Shown in pieces: positions 5,904 to 9,594 of a DNA stretch of 9,594 nucleotides (its first letter is position 1; every line of letters begins with the position of its first letter). The translations under genes were made by a program, and so were the position numbers. The stretch is taken from the NCBI GenBank assembly GCA_002839245.1, contig PGXR01000118.1, forward strand, positions 1 through 9,594. The letters run 5' to 3'. The notes under the pieces are model-generated. The model saw only the letters and a program-made list of their open reading frames with translations. It was not told the DNA's origin and did no database searches. This DNA is from Spirochaetae bacterium HGW-Spirochaetae-7 (GTDB lineage: Bacteria > Spirochaetota > Spirochaetia > Treponematales > UBA12059).

Positions 5904-6596
5904 TCACAGGTTCTGGAAACCGTCGAGATCGACGTTCCGTCCAAGCAAAAAAAGCCGGTCCCCGTCCTGCAGCTCGACCGTCGGCTCGGGGAACAGCAGG
6001 GTTTCCCTGCGCAGGCTGTTGCCGGAATCGTCGAGATCGATGACTATCCGCAGGACCGCCACGACACGCAGCCGCATCTTCGCCTCCAGATCGACTTCGG
6101 CCAGGGACTTGCCTATGAAATACTTCGGAGCCAGCTGCTCTGTCAACGAAACATCGGCGCTCATGGGCACGGAATCGAGGACGTCGGGAGCGACGAGCCG
6201 CCGCGCTATGCGCGTACCCGTCTCCTCCTCGATATTGATGACCTCGTTGGCGCCTACCCGCCTCAGGACCGTCGCGTGCAGGGACGAGATGGCCCGGGCC
6301 ACGATATACGGTATGCCTCTCTGCTTCAGCAGCATGGTCGTAAGGATGCTCGCCTCCAGGTTGTCGCCTATCGCCACGATGGCGACGTCGATGTTCTCGA
6401 GTGGAGCCTTGAGCAGCGAATCTTCGTTCGTCGTATCGACGAGTACCGCGGCCGAGACCCTTCCCTTCATCGCCTCGACGACCGACGAATCCCTGTCCAT
6501 CGCCACGACGTTGGTGCCCTTCTCCGTCAGGACGTCGCATATGCTCGCCCCGAAGGTACCAAGCCCGATCACCGCGAAATTGCGTTTCTGCGCCAT
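5904..6596 (-). CDS. ktrA: KtrA/TrkA-type RCK regulatory subunit of potassium uptake
   Basis: KtrA forms a cytosolic octameric ring on KtrB and gates it in response to ATP/ADP or NAD(H) (and in some species c-di-AMP bound by the C domain). The 230-aa length fits single-RCK KtrA rather than the duplicated 450-aa TrkA. Residues 7-36 form the Rossmann start: VIGLGTFG with GxGxxG at 11-16 and D34 at the end of the second strand, the residue that contacts the nucleotide ribose. RCK_N runs to about 135 (AIGDNLEAS, YIVARA, GANEVINIEEETG). RCK_C runs from about 145 to 225 (IGKSLAEVDL, VELQDGDRLFLLG). The ATG at 6596 has AGGAG (complement of 6602-6606) 5 nt upstream. It follows ktrB by 44 nt and precedes the PAS-like gene by 10 nt. 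Confidence 0.95.
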   Translation of the reverse strand: MAQKRNFAVIGLGTFGASICDVLTEKGTNVVAMDRDSSVVEAMKGRVSAAVLVDTTNEDSLLKAPLENIDVAIVAIGDNLEASILTTMLLKQRGIPYIVARAISSLHATVLRRVGANEVINIEEETGTRIARRLVAPDVLDSVPMSADVSLTEQLAPKYFIGKSLAEVDLEAKMRLRVVAVLRIVIDLDDSGNSLRRETLLFPEPTVELQDGDRLFLLGRNVDLDGFQNL

Positions 6597-6640
6597 GCCA
6601 ACTCCTTTTCAACTACCCTGTCGCCGGTTCAAGCGAGCCA

Positions 6641-8365
6641 TCAGCCTATGGCCAGGTCCCCTTGCGGATACTCGACCTGTCCCTGCGGCTCCTTGCTGCT
6701 CGCGGCGGTGAGTATCGTCAAGGGCCCGAGCCTCCCCAGGAACATGAGGAGTATCACCGTAGACTTGCCGACAGCCGACAGGTCGGGCGTCACGCCGGTC
6801 GACAGGCCGACCGTACCGAAGGCGGAGACGCTCTCGAACAACAAATTAATGAACGGCGCATCCTCGGTCAGGCTGAGGATGAAGACGCCGGCCAGGACGG
6901 CGCACAATCCGAAAATGAGGATCAGGAAGGCCCGGCCGACCTTCTCGTTCGCCACCGCCGAATTGCCGATCCGCGCGCTTTTCTCCTGGCGGAGGAAGGA
7001 CCGGAGGAAAGCTGCCATCGCCGCAAGGGTATTGATCTTTATGCCGCCCGCAGTGCTCCCGGAGGCGCCGCCTACGAACATGAACAGGATCATGAAGATG
7101 AGCGTCCCGTCCCGGAGCGTGCCGAAGGGAACCGAGTTGAATCCCGCCGTCCTGAGCGTCACCGACTGGAAAAGCGCGCCAAGGTACTGCTCGCCGAGGC
7201 CGTAGCCGGCCATGACGCCCTCGTGCTCGAGGAGATAGAATCCTATGAATCCCGACAGCAGCAGCAGCGCCGTGAGCGACAGGACGACGCGGGAATTCTG
7301 GCTCACGACTAGCATCTTCGTCGATCCGCGTCCGGTCATCCGGCCGAGCGTCGATCGCAGCCAAGAGCGTAGATCCTTGATGACGCCGAAGCTGATGCCG
7401 CCCGCCACTATCAGCACGGCGATGGCCAGTGTGACGACAGGGTCGCCCCTGAACGATTCGAGGCTGTCGGAAAAGAGGGCGAATCCGGCATTGCAGAACG
7501 CGGATATTGCATGGAACGCGGCGTAGAAAGCCGCGTCGCCGACGGGGTACCGGAGCGTGATGAACCGGATGAACAGCACCAGCGCGCCGGCGGATTCGAT
7601 GCCGAGGGTAGACAGCACGATGGCACGGAGGCTGCCGGAGAGCCCGCTCATGTCGTCCTCGCTCAGCATGTACGACACGGTGAGCCTGTCCTTGAGCGAC
7701 AGCCGCCTGCGCAGGGCGACCATCACGAAGAACGAGAAGAGCATGATGCCCAATCCGCCTATCTGGATCAATATGAGCACTACTGCCTGGCCGCCCCTCG
7801 AGAGCGCGGTCGCCGTATCGACGACGACCAGGCCGGTGACGCAGACGGCCGACGTGGAGGTAAACAGCGCGTCGAGGAAATCGAGTCCCTTCCCGTCGGT
7901 CGTCGCCATGCCGAGCATCAAGCCGATGGAGCCGGCGAGTATGACGAGCGCGAACGAGACGATGACGGTCTGGGCCGGCTTGGCCGCCATGCGCTCGAAG
8001 AACTTGAACAGCTTCCTCATCCTGCTCGACACCTTGAGCACGATGAATACGTTCCGCAGCGTCATGGCCAAGGATCCGAGTCCGGCGCTATCCACCTTGA
8101 AGAATGCAAGATATTTCGAGTACAGGAACAGCGACATGAAGGCGAGCAGGAAGAGCAGCGACGCCCAGTGGCCGCGAATGTAGTTCCACCGGTAGACGGC
8201 GTTCCTGATCTCTTCAATCGCAGCCCAGACGATCAGGAACATGATGCCGAAATCGAGTACGTGGACGAGGACGGCGACAAGCGGCCGGGGATCGGATTGC
8301 TCGACGAAAAGCGCAAGCACGCCCAGGATCAATGCCGCGATATCCAATCGTTCCCACTTCGTCAT
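6641..8365 (-). CDS. ktrB: KtrB/TrkH-type potassium channel subunit with N-terminal four-helix extension
   Basis: This 574-aa protein is the membrane potassium-translocating subunit partnering KtrA. Usual KtrB is about 440-460 aa; the core here starts near residue 130. All four pore loops are visible with their filter glycines: TSAVCVTGL (G178), SAFCNAGFA (G294), TLRTAGFNS (G408) and SAFGTVGLS (G520). The flexible gating loop GGASGSTAGGIK (432-443) of the third repeat is intact. The extra 130 residues contain four hydrophobic segments (about 9-22, 29-50, 67-89, 96-122), with WNYIRGHW before the third and basic residues R104, K111, R115, R117, K118 and K121 along the fourth. This recalls an S1-S4 voltage-sensor-like domain and its S4-S5 linker; that reading is inference. 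The start is set by an in-frame stop just upstream (8387-8389) and no other ATG/GTG/TTG; no Shine-Dalgarno is visible. It heads a ktrB-ktrA-PAS cluster. Confidence 0.94.
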   Translation of the reverse strand: MTKWERLDIAALILGVLALFVEQSDPRPLVAVLVHVLDFGIMFLIVWAAIEEIRNAVYRWNYIRGHWASLLFLLAFMSLFLYSKYLAFFKVDSAGLGSLAMTLRNVFIVLKVSSRMRKLFKFFERMAAKPAQTVIVSFALVILAGSIGLMLGMATTDGKGLDFLDALFTSTSAVCVTGLVVVDTATALSRGGQAVVLILIQIGGLGIMLFSFFVMVALRRRLSLKDRLTVSYMLSEDDMSGLSGSLRAIVLSTLGIESAGALVLFIRFITLRYPVGDAAFYAAFHAISAFCNAGFALFSDSLESFRGDPVVTLAIAVLIVAGGISFGVIKDLRSWLRSTLGRMTGRGSTKMLVVSQNSRVVLSLTALLLLSGFIGFYLLEHEGVMAGYGLGEQYLGALFQSVTLRTAGFNSVPFGTLRDGTLIFMILFMFVGGASGSTAGGIKINTLAAMAAFLRSFLRQEKSARIGNSAVANEKVGRAFLILIFGLCAVLAGVFILSLTEDAPFINLLFESVSAFGTVGLSTGVTPDLSAVGKSTVILLMFLGRLGPLTILTAASSKEPQGQVEYPQGDLAIG

Positions 8366-8371
8366 GCCGCG

Positions 8372-8400
8372 ACTATATATCCGGCTTCAAGTAGGCACAA
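8372..8400 (-). promoter_or_regulatory. Candidate ktrB promoter predicting a leaderless transcript
   Basis: On the minus strand TTGTGC (8400-8395) and TATAGT (8377-8372) are separated by 17 bp. The -10 matches the consensus at 5 of 6 positions, the -35 at 3 of 6 including TTG. Only 6 nt lie between the -10 and the ktrB ATG, so a start 7 nt downstream of the -10 would fall on the A of the ATG. The absence of a ribosome-binding site fits this. Confidence 0.4.
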
Positions 8401-8465
8401 GGACCGCCGGAACGAACGCCGTCGGCGCTGCAACCGGCCAGTTTGGGACCTGAAAAGCTCCATGC

Positions 8466-8507
8466 TCCCGGTTGACCTGCGAGTGAAGCGAGTCAGGTCA
8501 ACCGGGA
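8466..8507 (-). terminator. Perfect 14-bp inverted repeat, possible leuS terminator hairpin
   Basis: The arms TCCCGGTTGACCTG (8466-8479) and CAGGTCAACCGGGA (8494-8507) are exact complements around a 14-nt loop. The loop itself carries the direct repeat CGAGT (8480-8484 and 8489-8493). It lies 34 nt beyond the leuS stop and 100 bp before ktrB. Downstream on the minus strand a CTTTT occurs only about 8 nt after the stem, so it is not a textbook intrinsic terminator. It could also be an operator or a dispersed palindromic repeat. GGGACCTG also occurs at both 8445-8452 and 8504-8511. Confidence 0.5.
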
Positions 8508-8510
8508 CCT

Positions 8511-8540
8511 GCGATCGCGGCGCCTGGCGTCCGTGATCGC
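8511..8540 (-). terminator. Second GC-rich hairpin directly after leuS
   Basis: GCGATCGCGG (8511-8520) pairs with CCGTGATCGC (8531-8540), with one G-T wobble. The inner part continues as CGC/GCG around a 3-nt CTG loop, with T8530 bulged. The hairpin begins one base after the leuS TAG and is followed 3 nt later by the perfect palindrome, so the two form a tandem structure. It has no T tract on the minus strand; on the plus strand it runs into TATTTT, but no plus-strand gene ends here. Confidence 0.4.
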
Positions 8541-8541
8541 G

Positions 8542-9594
8542 CTATTTTACGACGAAGTTAACCAGTTTCCCCGGCACCACTATCACCTTGACCAGCTCCA
8601 TTCCGGCGAGGCGGTCGGCGACCCTGGGGAGAGCCCGCGCCTGGGCCTCGAGCTTGTCCTTCGCTGCGCCCTTGGCGGCCTTGAAGTCTCCGCGGAGCTT
8701 GCCGTTGACCTGCACGATGATCGTGTCCTCGTCGTCCTCGCACAGCGCCGGATCGAAGACCGGCCAGGCCGCCTTCGACACGCTGGCGGTATTCCCCATC
8801 TTCGCCCACAGTTCCTCGGCCAGATGGGGGGCGTAGGGCGACACGAGGAGGACGAGAGTCCTCCACAGGCTCGCCGGCATGGCCTCTAGCCGCGCCGCCT
8901 CGGTCGACAGCACCATCATCGAGGATATGGCCGTATTGAAGTTCAGCGTGTCGGTGTCGCCCGAGACCTTCTTGATGGTGCGATGCAGGAGCTTGAGGAG
9001 TTCCCCGGTCGGCTCGTCGCCAGTCAGGGGCTTGTCGGACATGGCGTACAGGCGCTCGAGGAAGCGGCTGACGCCGATGAGGCCCGAGGTCGCCCAGGGC
9101 TTGGAGACCTCGAGCGGGCCCATGAACATCTCGTAGAGCCTCAGGGCGTCAGCGCCGAATTCCTTGACGATGTCGTCTGGGTTGATCACGTTGCCGCGGC
9201 TCTTGGACATCTTCTGGTTGTCCTCGCCCAGTATCATGCCCTGGTTGACGAGGCGCTGGAACGGCTCTTTGGAGTTGACCAGCCCTAAGTCGAAGAGGAC
9301 CTTGTGCCAGAACCTGGCGTACAACAGGTGCAATACCGCGTGCTCGACGCCGCCGACGTAGAGGTCGACGGGCATCCAGTAGTCGATCTTGTCCCTGCCG
9401 ACGAAGGCTTTCCGGTTGGCAGGGTCCAGGTAGCGCAAGTAGTACCAGCACGAACCGGCCCACTGGGGCATCGTGTTCGTCTCCCGCCTGGCCGGACCGC
9501 CGCAGACTGGGCAGCTAGTCTTCACCCATTCGGTTATCTTCGCCAGTGGGCTTTCGCCGGTGCCCGACGGCTCGTAGCTGGAGACCTCGGGCAG
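8542..9594 (-). CDS. leuS: Leucyl-tRNA synthetase, C-terminal 350 residues (cut by the window edge)
   Basis: LeuS charges tRNA-Leu with leucine in the cytosol. The frame is open from the right edge and starts inside the protein at LPEVSSYEP. The family's conserved late segments follow in order: PLAKITEW, the zinc-binding-like CPVCGG, RETNTMPQWAGSCWYYLRY, DLYVGGVEHAVLHLLYARFW, and the class I signature KMSKSRGN (KMSKS encoded at 9199-9213) with VINPDDIV. An anticodon-binding helical domain follows (FLERLY, then APHLAEELW) and the C-terminal domain (VQVNGKLRGDF, ending VVPGKLVNFVVK with a TAG stop). The full family length is about 800-860 aa, so roughly 500 residues lie outside. It is in the same direction as ktrB but separated from it by 176 bp with two hairpins and a promoter candidate, so probably a separate unit. 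Confidence 0.97.
   Translation of the reverse strand: MPEVSSYEPSGTGESPLAKITEWVKTSCPVCGGPARRETNTMPQWAGSCWYYLRYLDPANRKAFVGRDKIDYWMPVDLYVGGVEHAVLHLLYARFWHKVLFDLGLVNSKEPFQRLVNQGMILGEDNQKMSKSRGNVINPDDIVKEFGADALRLYEMFMGPLEVSKPWATSGLIGVSRFLERLYAMSDKPLTGDEPTGELLKLLHRTIKKVSGDTDTLNFNTAISSMMVLSTEAARLEAMPASLWRTLVLLVSPYAPHLAEELWAKMGNTASVSKAAWPVFDPALCEDDEDTIIVQVNGKLRGDFKAAKGAAKDKLEAQARALPRVADRLAGMELVKVIVVPGKLVNFVVK

Noticed and set aside
8480..8493. CRISPR-like repeat because of the palindrome and direct CGAGT repeat
   Set aside because: There is only one unit and no spaced repeat series or cas gene.
7511..8536. A 341-codon plus-strand frame opposite ktrB
   Set aside because: It is Glu/Arg/Asp/His-rich, antisense to a gene with four intact pore loops, and has no domain of its own.
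1..9594. Signs of mobile elements or phage genes
   Set aside because: I saw no transposase, integrase or terminal inverted repeats and no tRNA gene; codon use and GC look uniform along the window.

Overview
This is a GC-rich bacterial window with nine genes and almost no free space: seven complete genes and two cut by the window edges. Gene content suggests a GC-rich spirochaete or a similar anaerobic lineage. The clues are a NusG-domain-II/Gx-transporter pair, a chemoreceptor of the nitrate-sensing type, and a Ktr/Trk potassium channel with an N-terminal extension. That assignment is inference from gene content only; the window holds no rRNA, tRNA or other taxonomic marker.

Layout. (1) At the left edge, on the minus strand, lies the N-terminal part of the undecaprenyl-diphosphatase gene uppP (1-555). 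(2) A 205-bp divergent intergenic region (556-760) carries weak promoter-like elements and a small hairpin. (3) A plus-strand cluster of five genes (761-5028) is so tightly packed that it is probably one operon. It encodes a SlyD-type FKBP prolyl isomerase with a Cys/His-rich tail, a NusG-domain-II membrane-anchored protein, a Gx-transporter/'heptaprenyl diphosphate synthase component I' membrane protein, a small membrane protein resembling an ECF transporter T component, and a transmembrane chemoreceptor with a nitrate/nitrite-sensing-type sensor domain. Three junctions overlap (4, 26 and 14 nt) and the last gap is 13 nt. (4) After a 49-bp convergent gap comes a minus-strand cluster, transcribed ktrB - ktrA - PAS-like membrane protein (8365 down to 5078). 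It encodes a potassium channel/transporter, its cytosolic RCK gating subunit and an uncharacterised two-helix membrane protein with a PAS-like domain. (5) A 176-bp intergenic region (8366-8541) holds a ktrB promoter candidate and two tandem hairpins. (6) The C-terminal part of leuS (leucyl-tRNA synthetase) runs off the right edge on the minus strand.

How they may work together. UppP and LeuS are housekeeping. The NusG-II/Gx pair matches, to my recollection, the EetA/EetB membrane pair of the flavin-based extracellular electron transfer loci of Firmicutes. Here the pair sits with an EcfT-like protein and a chemoreceptor, which suggests a membrane redox or cofactor module linked to taxis. This is the most interesting hypothesis in the window. 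The second is the Ktr system: its channel subunit carries about 130 extra N-terminal residues that look like four transmembrane helices with an S4-like basic last helix, and it is co-encoded with the PAS-like membrane protein.
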